From the NCBI RefSeq assembly GCF_026020075.1, contig NZ_CP102772.1, forward strand, positions 3,570,501-3,634,500: DNA of 64,000 nt. Direction: 5' to 3'. This stretch comes from Bosea sp. NBC_00550 (GTDB lineage Bacteria > Pseudomonadota > Alphaproteobacteria > Rhizobiales > Beijerinckiaceae). The translations under genes were made by a program, and so were the position numbers. Shown in pieces: positions 16,790 to 24,210 of this stretch (position 1 is its first letter; every line of letters begins with the position of its first letter). The notes below the pieces were generated by a model. The model was not told where the DNA came from. It ran no database searches and saw only the letters and a program-made list of their open reading frames with translations.

Positions 16790-17577
16790 CGTTCGTCCTT
16801 GTCCCGCGCTGGCGGGAGGCCGAGCATCTTGTCGATGCCGTAAAGACCCGGAGGTCTGCCCGCTAGCCATGAAGCCGTCCTAACGGCTCCCGCGGCAAAT
16901 ATCCCGCGGTCGAAGGCGCGATGCGACAGCGTGATCTGCTCGCCGGCGGCGGTGAAGCTGAGGGCGTGCTCACCGACAATCTGGCCGCCGCGCAGGGAAG
17001 CGAAGCCGATCGCGCCGGTCGCTCGCGCGCCGCAATGGCCGTCGCGGCCGCTCTCCATCACGGCGGAGAGCGACGTGTGGCGCCCTTCGGCGACGGCTTC
17101 GCCGAGCAAAAGCGCGCTGCCCGAGGGCGCATCGACCTTCTGGCGATGGTGCATCTCGACGATTTCGGCATCGTAGCTCTCGGCCGGCAGGAGCGCGGCG
17201 AGCTGGCGGGCGAGGTTCGCGAGGAGGTTGATGCCGAGCCCGAAATGGGCGGCCTGCAGGATTGCGACATGGCGAGACGCGACTGCAACGGCTTCCTGCT
17301 GGCCGACTGAGATGCCGGTCGTGCCGAGAACCCAGGCCGCCCGGCCTGCCGATAGTGCTTCCGCGTGGCCCGCGACCGCATCGGCATGAGTGAAGTCGAT
17401 CACGACATCGGCCCGGGCCGCCAGAGCAGGCAACGACATGATCGGGACATCGCCTCGATAGGGACAGGCCGAGGCGGGATTCAACGTCCCGCCGACGACA
17501 TCATGCCCTGCTGCACGCGCCTCAGCGACGAGCTCGCCGCCCATTCGGCCGGCGACGCCAAGAATTCCGATCCGCAT
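16786..17577 (-). CDS. DapB-type dihydrodipicolinate reductase homologue
   Basis: 263 residues, full length for the DapB family. The NAD(P) motif GVAGRMGGELV is at the N terminus. FTHADAV and GTTGIS are present, and the active-site segment MHHRQKVDAPSGSAL keeps the His-His pair, the catalytic lysine and the PSGSA dicarboxylate loop. The C-terminal SFTAAGEQITLSHRA is also family-typical. The fold and catalytic residues are those of a lysine-biosynthesis enzyme, but the gene sits in a catabolic operon next to an amino-acid oxidase and a threonine aldolase. A recruited imine reductase role is therefore possible. Confidence 0.85.
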   Translation of the reverse strand: MRIGILGVAGRMGGELVAEARAAGHDVVGGTLNPASACPYRGDVPIMSLPALAARADVVIDFTHADAVAGHAEALSAGRAAWVLGTTGISVGQQEAVAVASRHVAILQAAHFGLGINLLANLARQLAALLPAESYDAEIVEMHHRQKVDAPSGSALLLGEAVAEGRHTSLSAVMESGRDGHCGARATGAIGFASLRGGQIVGEHALSFTAAGEQITLSHRAFDRGIFAAGAVRTASWLAGRPPGLYGIDKMLGLPPARDKDER

Positions 17578-17584
17578 CACGTCC

Positions 17585-18904
17585 TCACCGCTTTTCCAGA
17601 CTTGCCGCCGTACGCGGCCAGAAGCCGTTGAAGCGCTGCGGCGAATAGGGCGCAAGTGGACAGGCCGAAGGCGCGCAGAGCAGCAAGTCGCAGACGATCC
17701 GCGCCGTCATCGGCGCGCTCGCCATGCCGACATGCCCGTGGCCATAGGCATGGACGATATCGGTGCTGGCGCTGGCGAAGCCGATAACCGGTAGCCCATC
17801 GGGCGTCGAAGGGCGATGGCCCATCCAGCGCCTGACGCGATTCTCAGGAAGCGGATCGGCGAGTTCGGGATAGGATCGCTTCAGATGGGCCTCGACGATG
17901 CTGGCGCGGCGCCAGTCCGGCGGGGCGTCGACGCTGCACAGCTCGACCTGCCCGGCGCCACGCAGGCCGGCCGCGACGGGCGCCGTGCCGATCCGACTGT
18001 CGCTAGTCTGGACCGGCATGGTCGGAACCGCTTCCGGCTCGGAGAGAACGACATGGTACCCTCTCTCGCTTTCCAGCGAGACACTGTCGCCGGCGGCGCG
18101 GGCGAGGAGCTTGGAATGAATGCCGGCGCAGATCACCGCCTTGTCGGCCGATATGGCGCCGCCATCGGTGAGAACGGCGGCGAGCCGCCCTCGCCGGAGA
18201 TCGAACCCGCTTACCCGTGCCTGCCTTCGGGTGACGCCGAGCCGTTCCGCATAATCGGCCAGCATCCGGACATAGGTGCCAGGGTCTAGGCAATGCCCGG
18301 TCGCGCCGACAAGCACGCCGAAGGCGTATCGTGGCGAGAGTGCGGGTACGGCTCGCCGCAGGGCCTCGTCCTCCAACTCGGTCCAGGCCACGCCATTGTC
18401 GCGGCGCAGGCGCCAGGCCAGCGCGTCGGCCTCGAAATCAGAGCGACTCGGATAGGCGTAGAGCGCGCCGTCGCGGCGAACCAGTTCAGGGACGCCGGCA
18501 GCGGCCGCAAGCTCGGCCTGCAGCGTCGGCCCCGGCTCAAGCAGCAGGCGCAAGGCACGCGCAGTCGCCTCGACGCGCCCGATGGTCGCGCCGGCATAGA
18601 GAAACCGCAGCAGCCAGGGCAGCAAGCGCGGCAAGGCGCTCCAGCGGATGGCGAGGGGGCCGAGCGGATCGCTCAGCATGCCCGGCACCTTTAGCCAGAG
18701 CCCCGGCATCGACATCGGCACGACGGATGCGGGGCTGAGCCAGCCCGCATTGCCATAGCTGGCCGCCTGCTCGCCGCCGGGCTCGCCCGGCTCGATCAGG
18801 CAGACCGCGAAGCCCGCCTGACGGAGCGCGATCGCGGTGGTGACGCCGATGATGCCGGCGCCAATGATCGCGACGGTGGTGTCCCGGGGCTCCGGCCCAC
18901 TCAT
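17585..18904 (-). CDS. FAD-dependent D-amino-acid dehydrogenase/amine oxidase (DadA-like)
   Basis: 439 residues of the DAO family. The FAD-binding dinucleotide motif VAIIGAGIIGVTTA is at residues ~11-24. NAGWLSPAS and the C-terminal FAD segment (GHRPSTPDGLPVIGF then HAYGHGHVGM) are typical of DadA. It oxidatively deaminates D-amino or imino acids to 2-oxoacids, passing electrons to the membrane or to oxygen. The start overlaps the stop of the D-2-hydroxyacid dehydrogenase gene, and the dapB-like gene follows after 7 bases. Substrate not determinable. Confidence 0.9.
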   Translation of the reverse strand: MSGPEPRDTTVAIIGAGIIGVTTAIALRQAGFAVCLIEPGEPGGEQAASYGNAGWLSPASVVPMSMPGLWLKVPGMLSDPLGPLAIRWSALPRLLPWLLRFLYAGATIGRVEATARALRLLLEPGPTLQAELAAAAGVPELVRRDGALYAYPSRSDFEADALAWRLRRDNGVAWTELEDEALRRAVPALSPRYAFGVLVGATGHCLDPGTYVRMLADYAERLGVTRRQARVSGFDLRRGRLAAVLTDGGAISADKAVICAGIHSKLLARAAGDSVSLESERGYHVVLSEPEAVPTMPVQTSDSRIGTAPVAAGLRGAGQVELCSVDAPPDWRRASIVEAHLKRSYPELADPLPENRVRRWMGHRPSTPDGLPVIGFASASTDIVHAYGHGHVGMASAPMTARIVCDLLLCAPSACPLAPYSPQRFNGFWPRTAASLEKR

Positions 18905-19824
18905 GCCGAGCGCCGCAGCGGCGACTGGATGCCCTCGACGATCCTCATAACCAGTCGAACCTGGTTGATAGTCGAGGCCTCAGTCCAGAAGCCGCAATGC
19001 GCTGTCAACGTGACATTGGGCGCCGTGCGCAAGGGATGGTGCTCGGGCAGGGGTTCAGTCTCGAAGACGTCGAGCGCAGCATGGCCGATCTGGCCGCTTT
19101 CGAGGGCCTGCACGAGCGCGGCCTCGTCGAGCAGCGCGCCGCGGGCCGTGTTGACCAGCAGCGCTCCGCGCTTCATCGCGGCGATCTTCCGCGCATCGAA
19201 AAAGCCTCGCGTGTCGTCGTTGAGAGCCATGTGCAGGCTAACGACATCGGAGGTCGCCAGTAGCTCGTCGAGCCCGATGCTGGCCGCATGCGGATCGGCA
19301 ACGGACGAGCGGTTCCAGGCGACCACCTCGAGGCCGATCCCGGCGCAGATGCGGGCCATCTCGCGGCCGATGCCGCCGAGCCCGATCAGCCCGATCCGGC
19401 GTCCGCGTAGCTCGATGCCCTGCATCTTCGTCCAGCCGCCGCCGCGGATGAGATGGTGTTGCGGCGCAATCTGGCGCGCGGCCGCCAGCACGAGCCCGGC
19501 CGCAAGTTCAGCAACGGTGGTATCGCCGTAATTTCGGATCGTGTGGACCTCGATACCCATCTTCGCCGCCAGGGCAAGATCGAGAATACTGGCAGCGCCC
19601 GTGCCGAAATAGACGAAGTGGCGCAGCTCGGTACAGCGCGTCAGTACCTCCGGTGGGATGCGCGTATGATCGTCAATGCAGATTTCATAGCCCTCCAGGA
19701 TGGAAGGCAGGTTTTCGACTGAGAAGGGCTCGGTGTTGACGTCGACTTCGATATTGAAACCAGCGAGCGCCGCGCGCCAAAGAGGAAGCTGGTTGGGTCC
19801 GCAATCGATATACTTGGCGCGCAT
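18901..19824 (-). CDS. D-2-hydroxyacid dehydrogenase (NAD-dependent)
   Basis: 307 residues. The Rossmann motif IGLIGLGGIGREMA lies near residue 142. The catalytic arginine (NTARGALLDE), glutamate region and histidine (TLTAHCGFWTEAS) are all visible; the His is followed by C-G rather than the common I-G/A-G. It interconverts 2-hydroxyacids and 2-oxoacids in the cytoplasm. It overlaps the DadA-like gene by 4 bases and lies just downstream of the SDR in the same operon. It could reduce the oxoacid formed by the oxidase or aminotransferase. Confidence 0.9.
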   Translation of the reverse strand: MRAKYIDCGPNQLPLWRAALAGFNIEVDVNTEPFSVENLPSILEGYEICIDDHTRIPPEVLTRCTELRHFVYFGTGAASILDLALAAKMGIEVHTIRNYGDTTVAELAAGLVLAAARQIAPQHHLIRGGGWTKMQGIELRGRRIGLIGLGGIGREMARICAGIGLEVVAWNRSSVADPHAASIGLDELLATSDVVSLHMALNDDTRGFFDARKIAAMKRGALLVNTARGALLDEAALVQALESGQIGHAALDVFETEPLPEHHPLRTAPNVTLTAHCGFWTEASTINQVRLVMRIVEGIQSPLRRSA

Positions 19825-19865
19825 TGATTGTCCTCTGAGTATTCAGATCTAGGCGGATGGGCCGA

Positions 19866-20636
19866 TCAGCCGAGCGTCAGCCCACCGTCGACATGCAATA
19901 GCGCGCCGGTAATTTGCCGAGCTGGCGCCGAAAGCAGGAACTCGATCGCGGCGGCGACCTCGTCGGCTTCGTTGAGGCGCCCCGTGGGCGTCCTGGCCGC
20001 AGCTTCGATCCAGCCTTGGGCAGATAGCGTTCCCGCCTTGCCCGCATCTTTGCGGGTGAAGCCCGGGACGACGGCGTTCACGGTGATGCCTTGACTTGCG
20101 AATGACAGCGCAAGGCAGCGGACCAGCGTCTCCATCGCGGCTTTGGCGATGGCTGATGCAGGCGCAAGTGTTTTGGGCTCGATCTTGTGGGCAATAAAAG
20201 AACTTACCGCGACAATCCGACCGACTCCGCTCGCGGCAAGCGCCGGAAGCGCCGCCGTTGCAATCTCCAGCAACGCACCCGGCATCAGCGAAATACTGCG
20301 ATCGAGACCAGCCCGATTGAGTTCCCCGATGGGGGTCTTGTCGACATGGCCAGCGCAGTGAACGACCTTATCCAGTCGCCCAAATGCATCCAACGCCTCC
20401 GCGACGATGGGCGCGCCGTGCCCAGGCTCAGCGAGGTTGCCTCGCGTTACGAGGCATCGAGCCCCCGCCTGCTTGCAATCGGCAACGACGGTTTCGAGGC
20501 GCGCCCCGCTCTCCGGCGTGCTGCCTCCTCCGTGCAATGCCATCGAAATGCCGGGAGCCGCGAGGCGTCGTGCCAGGGCAGCGCCAATTCCAGAGGCGGC
20601 GCCTGTAATCAGGACAGCTGCGTGAGCATCATTCAT
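19866..20636 (-). CDS. SDR family oxidoreductase with Ser in place of the catalytic Tyr
   Basis: 256 residues. The cofactor motif VLITGAASGIGAALA is at the N terminus, CAGHVDKTP corresponds to NNAG, and the C terminus is typical (QITGALLHVDGGLTLG). In the active-site helix the Y-x-x-x-K motif reads S-A-I-A-K, so lysine remains but tyrosine is replaced by serine; the SSFIAHK serine pair is present. The ATG at 20636 was chosen; one five codons upstream is equally possible and neither has a strong Shine-Dalgarno sequence. It is the first gene of the minus-strand operon reaching to 15734. Confidence 0.82.
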   Translation of the reverse strand: MNDAHAAVLITGAASGIGAALARRLAAPGISMALHGGGSTPESGARLETVVADCKQAGARCLVTRGNLAEPGHGAPIVAEALDAFGRLDKVVHCAGHVDKTPIGELNRAGLDRSISLMPGALLEIATAALPALAASGVGRIVAVSSFIAHKIEPKTLAPASAIAKAAMETLVRCLALSFASQGITVNAVVPGFTRKDAGKAGTLSAQGWIEAAARTPTGRLNEADEVAAAIEFLLSAPARQITGALLHVDGGLTLG

Positions 20637-21266
20637 TTCAGGAGACTGCATTCGTGCGTTGGATTGAAAGACCAATCCCGAAACTGAAGGCAGTACCTCC
20701 CGCCTCAAACCTACTTTCTGATCGCGTTTCGCTGAAATCCCGGCAGATCGCAGGGTAGCAGGCGGCAGTTCGGCGGATTAGCCCCGCCGCAGCCATACTG
20801 CCGTCATGACCCCGTGACGCCGCCAGCTTACATACCGCCGTACTCGAAGCGCGGCGGCAACGCGTCCGCGTGCGCGCGCGACCCTTCCCGGCGGGGCGGC
20901 CGTCGCCTTTCCGCTGCGACTTCGCAGATGGGTGCGCGGCTCAGCTTCGTGGCTGACTCAGAGGTTTCCGCTATCTATAAGACGGCAACCACGACAAGTT
21001 CTTCCCAGCGCTCGTGTGGCCAGAGCCGGGGCGGATCTCGCGAGAACCCCCACCGCACCGGCTCGCACCCTCCCCTGCATCATTCGGGGCTTCGGCGGAC
21101 CGCGAGCTTCGCGTGGGTAACCGCGCCTGCCGAGCATGTGCCGCGGTTGCGCCTTGCGCCGCCATCGTTGAATAGGAGCTGGCATGTCGCGAGAGGAGGC
21201 TGAGCGCCATCCTTGCATCCAGATCAGCATGACCAGACATAGCGTGTGGCCCCACGCTACGAAAAA
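20637..21266. other. Intergenic region without a recognised gene
   Basis: About 630 bases upstream of the SDR-led operon. Several overlapping short frames exist on both strands, but none has a plausible start or family features. The SDR promoter should lie near 20640-20720; no clear consensus was seen. The segment 21060-21140 is GC-rich and may be decayed coding sequence. Confidence 0.45.
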
Positions 21267-21620
21267 CTAACCCGGTGCCGCTGATTGAGATGTTCGAAGC
21301 CAGGCCTCCATTGACTGCTTGCGCGACCAGTCTGTGGCCTCGACGATGCGAATATCTCGGACGACAGCGTCGCCCAAGAGCTTACGCGCGGCCTGATAGT
21401 CCGGGCTCTCATACGCCGCGATGGCGCTTGTGACGCTGTCGAACTCTATAATGACCGTGCGCAGGTTCAGTCCTTCCTCCAGCGTTACGGCAGGAACGCC
21501 TCGTACTAGATTGCGCCCGCCGGCCGCCCAAATCGCGGGACCGGCTAGCTCAACATATGCCGCAAGGGCTTCAGGGTCCTTGATTTCGCGGTAGGCCGCG
21601 ATCCAATAGGCTTTAGCCAT
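21267..21620 (-). CDS. DUF1330 family protein
   Basis: 117 residues. The ferredoxin-like DUF1330 domain is recognisable by MAKAYWIAAYREIKDPEALAAY at the N terminus, then RTVIIEFDSVTSAIAAYESPDYQAA. GGAGG precedes the ATG at 21620 at a good distance, so the shorter start was preferred. The family forms small dimeric alpha/beta-barrel proteins of unknown biochemical role, often beside catabolic genes. Monocistronic. It is the last metabolic gene before the replication module that begins near 22.2 kb. Confidence 0.85.
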   Translation of the reverse strand: MAKAYWIAAYREIKDPEALAAYVELAGPAIWAAGGRNLVRGVPAVTLEEGLNLRTVIIEFDSVTSAIAAYESPDYQAARKLLGDAVVRDIRIVEATDWSRKQSMEAWLRTSQSAAPG

Positions 21621-22196
21621 CGTTGCCTCCGCGAATTGATCTCGTGGTTGCACTGCAAGCGCTGCGAACAAAAATGGTCATGGCTGCGGCTCTAAAATCG
21701 CCTATCCGATCCTTGTCTGGTGATTGGCTGCTAGGGTTTCAGTGCTCGTGCTCGTGAGCATCGTCGGCTACCCGACACTGCGCCATAGAGGCGCGGGCTA
21801 AGGAGATGGGACTGGAGCACCAATCGACGAGCAAACGCCCTTTTAGACATCACGACGTGAACCGTGGCGAGTGCCGCGCAAACGTCTCGACGTCCTTACC
21901 CAAATTGGGCGCCGGCATTGCCGATGCGAGCACGGCAAATAGCCCCCCACTAGAAACTCATTGCAACCTCCCGCTTTGGAGTGTGCAACGCAGCATAACT
22001 GATTTTAGTCGTCCGTGAAGAACTTTGATCGCACTCGACGTCGTGCAGGTTTCGTATCCGAACGGCCAGGGGCGAGACGATCCTCCACATAGCGAACCTG
22101 GTCGCGCTCATCGTGTTTATCGAGTTGTTGACCAAAGGGTGACGGGATATGCCCCGCCAGCCCGCACCGGCTGGGGTGCCGAGGAAGGATGACCGT
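21621..22196. other. Intergenic region without a recognised gene
   Basis: 575 bases between the metabolic part of the island and the replication module. The frames present are antisense shadows of the small gene at 22197 or lack starts. Base composition is more AT-rich than the flanks. A border of the internal mobile module may lie here, but no tRNA fragment or long repeat was found. Confidence 0.4.
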
Positions 22197-22448
22197 ATGA
22201 GCCTGCCCCGCTTCGCCCTTGGCTGCTGGCATGAGCGCCAGCGCCAGAGCGACATCGACATACTCTGGCCGCTCTGCCTCAAGCACGCGCCAGACAACGC
22301 CACCGCGCGCCAGGCATTCAGCCTCCACGCCGCCCGCGCCAGCGCCTGGGCCGTGCTGCCTGACGACGAGCGCCGCCGACAGATCGAGATGCTGGCGCGA
22401 CACGATGCAATCCCCGGGGAGGTCGAGAAGCAGATTCGGGCGCTATGA
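22197..22448 (+). CDS. Small mobile-element protein
   Basis: 83 residues, function unknown. It starts at an ATG preceded by GAGGAAGGA; an earlier in-frame ATG at 22149 lacks such a site. The composition (W and H rich, LWPLCLKHAPDNATARQAF, then RRRQIEMLARHDAIPG) resembles short conserved proteins of rhizobial prophages and integrative elements, and it has no signal peptide or membrane helix. It lies upstream of the iteron-like repeats and the primase operon on the same strand and probably belongs to that module. Confidence 0.5.
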   Translation: MSLPRFALGCWHERQRQSDIDILWPLCLKHAPDNATARQAFSLHAARASAWAVLPDDERRRQIEMLARHDAIPGEVEKQIRAL

Positions 22449-22780
22449 GCCTCATCCTCCGCTGCGCCTTTCCCGCCCATCAATCGCCCCTGCCAGGAAC
22501 CGCAGCGCAAGCACGCGCTGGTCGGTCAACCGCGGCCGCGACCATCGCCGCGGCATCAAGGGAAATCTCGGCCTGCGCCCTGCTCGGCAAACGCAGCGCC
22601 GGATCGTACTGTGCGTCATATCCAGCTGCCACCCACTAGCTCCGTCGCGGCCGTACTCCACCAGTGGGCAGCTACGCGCGCGCGGGCGCGTACGCGCGGG
22701 GGATCCCCATCGTTACGGCGGGGCCGAGCTGAGCCCCTACAGCCCGGCACGGCCGCCACTGCGTAACATTTTTGCGAGGA

Positions 22781-22806
22781 TGTGACGGTGTGACGGGTGT
22801 GACGGG
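22781..22806 (+). repeat. Iteron-like tandem TGTGACGG repeats
   Basis: Three head-to-tail copies of TGTGACGG(G) with an 8- to 9-base period, 80 bases upstream of the first gene of the primase-polymerase operon. Short direct repeats next to a replication gene suggest an origin or a regulator-binding site. TATATGGGGAGGGGATGT follows at 22832 and is repeated with small changes at 26581, just after the primase gene. Confidence 0.5.
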
Positions 22807-22886
22807 CCCTGGCGGCTTCGACGGCGCAGCGTATATGGGGAGGGGATGTTGGTAGATCCTGGTCTCTCTAAGATAGGTTTGCGGCC

Positions 22887-23576
22887 ATGTTTCAAGACGA
22901 GTTCACAATGCCGCCTCGTGACGAGGAACATTTCTGGGAACTAATGGAGCAGAACTTTAGTTTCGCGATGGATACGCTGCGCCTGCGCCTGCAAAGCCGT
23001 GAGGAAGCTCGGCTTGCAAAGAAGACTAACCAGAATTCTCAATTATTAATACGATATAGCGCAGCATCCGTCGAAAATGACCAGCGGGAACATTATTACG
23101 ACCTTGGCCGGGGGCTTTTAGACCGAGTTTGGGAACTGATTAAGAAGCGGGAGCTTTCGCCTGAATTCATCCAACTCTGGGGTGTCCTGATGTTTAGCTT
23201 TGGCCACACGGTCAACTATCAGATGGACGATAACCCTGTTCTGGAGGCGGTGCGCGCGGCAAGCGCGCCAAGGCAGGCGCTGAACCTGCAAAAGAAATGG
23301 CTTGCGCGTGTCATGGTCGAAAAGGCCAGCGTGCGGGCGAATCGCCGCGACGCAGAGGATCACGCCATAAGTCTGATCGAGCGGATCATACGGCAGGGCG
23401 GCGTCGGTAACTTCCCGGCTGTTTGGTTCGAGCTGATGCTGGATGAGGAGAATCCGAAAATGCTGCGATCTATGTTCCAGCAAAACAACTTTCCCCACGC
23501 CGCAATGGTCAGAATTTGCGAGAATAAGACCGATGGGCTCCCGCCCACTGATGAAAGTTCACTATTTAGCGGCTAA
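22887..23576 (+). CDS. Hypothetical protein of the replication module
   Basis: 229 residues, not recognised. It is charged and predicted largely helical, with a glutamate/arginine-rich N-terminal half (LRLRLQSREEARLAKKTNQ) and no membrane segments. A short conserved-looking central stretch is FIQLWGVLMFSFGHTVNYQMDD. Codon use is visibly less GC-biased than in the surrounding catabolic genes, in line with the rest of the module. It is the first gene after the iteron-like repeats and is followed 72 bases later by the excisionase-like gene on the same strand. Confidence 0.65.
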   Translation: MFQDEFTMPPRDEEHFWELMEQNFSFAMDTLRLRLQSREEARLAKKTNQNSQLLIRYSAASVENDQREHYYDLGRGLLDRVWELIKKRELSPEFIQLWGVLMFSFGHTVNYQMDDNPVLEAVRAASAPRQALNLQKKWLARVMVEKASVRANRRDAEDHAISLIERIIRQGGVGNFPAVWFELMLDEENPKMLRSMFQQNNFPHAAMVRICENKTDGLPPTDESSLFSG

Positions 23577-23648
23577 GGGCCAAGCTCTGGCTTCAGCTAC
23601 ATGTTTCAATCCGTCCTGTTCGAGCCCTTCCGGCTCGCGGAGACAGAT

Positions 23649-23840
23649 ATGGCACAAGTTTTCGACCACCCACCGGACAAACTAATTACGTACAAACAGG
23701 CCGCCGAAGCGCTCGGCTTGCCGTACTTCAAGATACAGCGCGCTGCGGCGCGTGGTGATCTACCGACATACTCTATTCTTAATGGCCGGAAGTACGTGAA
23801 GTTGCGCGACATCGAAGCGCGCATCCGCGTTCACAACTAG
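23649..23840 (+). CDS. Excisionase-like helix-turn-helix DNA-binding protein
   Basis: 63 residues from the ATG at 23649, preceded by GCGGAGA; an upstream ATG at 23601 would add 16 residues without family similarity. The sequence LITYKQAAEALGLPYFKIQRAAARGDLPTYSILNGRKYVKL is a winged-helix MerR/Xis-type fold (about residues 12-52) in which a helix-turn-helix precedes a beta wing. Proteins of this type direct excision with a tyrosine recombinase or regulate element genes. The integrase is encoded about 3 kb downstream on the same strand. Confidence 0.72.
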   Translation: MAQVFDHPPDKLITYKQAAEALGLPYFKIQRAAARGDLPTYSILNGRKYVKLRDIEARIRVHN

Positions 23841-24021
23841 CCGACCCCTGAAATCATTGCCGTCTTTCACGAGGAAGCAGGTGCTTCCGCGCACGGGAGC
23901 GGCTTGCCTGAAAGAGACTGAAAATGGACTCCAACGCTTTTGCAACCACCCCCCCGAAGCTCTGGAATTTGAGCTGTCGCGCGGTCGCGGTCATCGACGC
24001 GTCCCGGAAGGGAGGCGAATA

Positions 24022-24210
24022 ATGACTGACAAGCAGCTCTCTCTGTTCAACAATCTCGATAAGGAGGACGCGTTCCTCATTCCACTGGGCCAGCCCGGAT
24101 CGCTGGTCGACGAACTAGCCTCGGGTCCCCTTCATATACCTCAGGCCGTTAGCGATGTCCGGATTCGTCTCACCGTCATTGTTCGTATCGCGATCGAGGA
24201 GGGCGAGTGA
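24022..24210 (+). CDS. Hypothetical small protein before the primase gene
   Basis: 62 residues, unrecognised. GGGAGGCG precedes the ATG at 24022 at the right distance, and its stop overlaps the start of the primase-polymerase gene, which indicates translational coupling. It begins MTDKQLSLFNNLDKEDAF. The C-terminal half (DVRIRLTVIVRIAIEEGE) is probably a helix. It may be an accessory or regulatory protein of replication, but no domain is recognisable. Confidence 0.6.
   Translation: MTDKQLSLFNNLDKEDAFLIPLGQPGSLVDELASGPLHIPQAVSDVRIRLTVIVRIAIEEGE

Noticed and set aside
21060..21140. Possible decayed gene or IS end near 21.1 kb
   Set aside because: Short GC-rich stretch with frames but no matching partner or inverted ends in the window.
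22452..22661. Minus-strand 69-codon frame and plus-strand 22445-22639 frame
   Set aside because: Two small frames overlap on opposite strands after the gene at 22197; neither has a clear Shine-Dalgarno site. One could be real, but they cannot be told apart.
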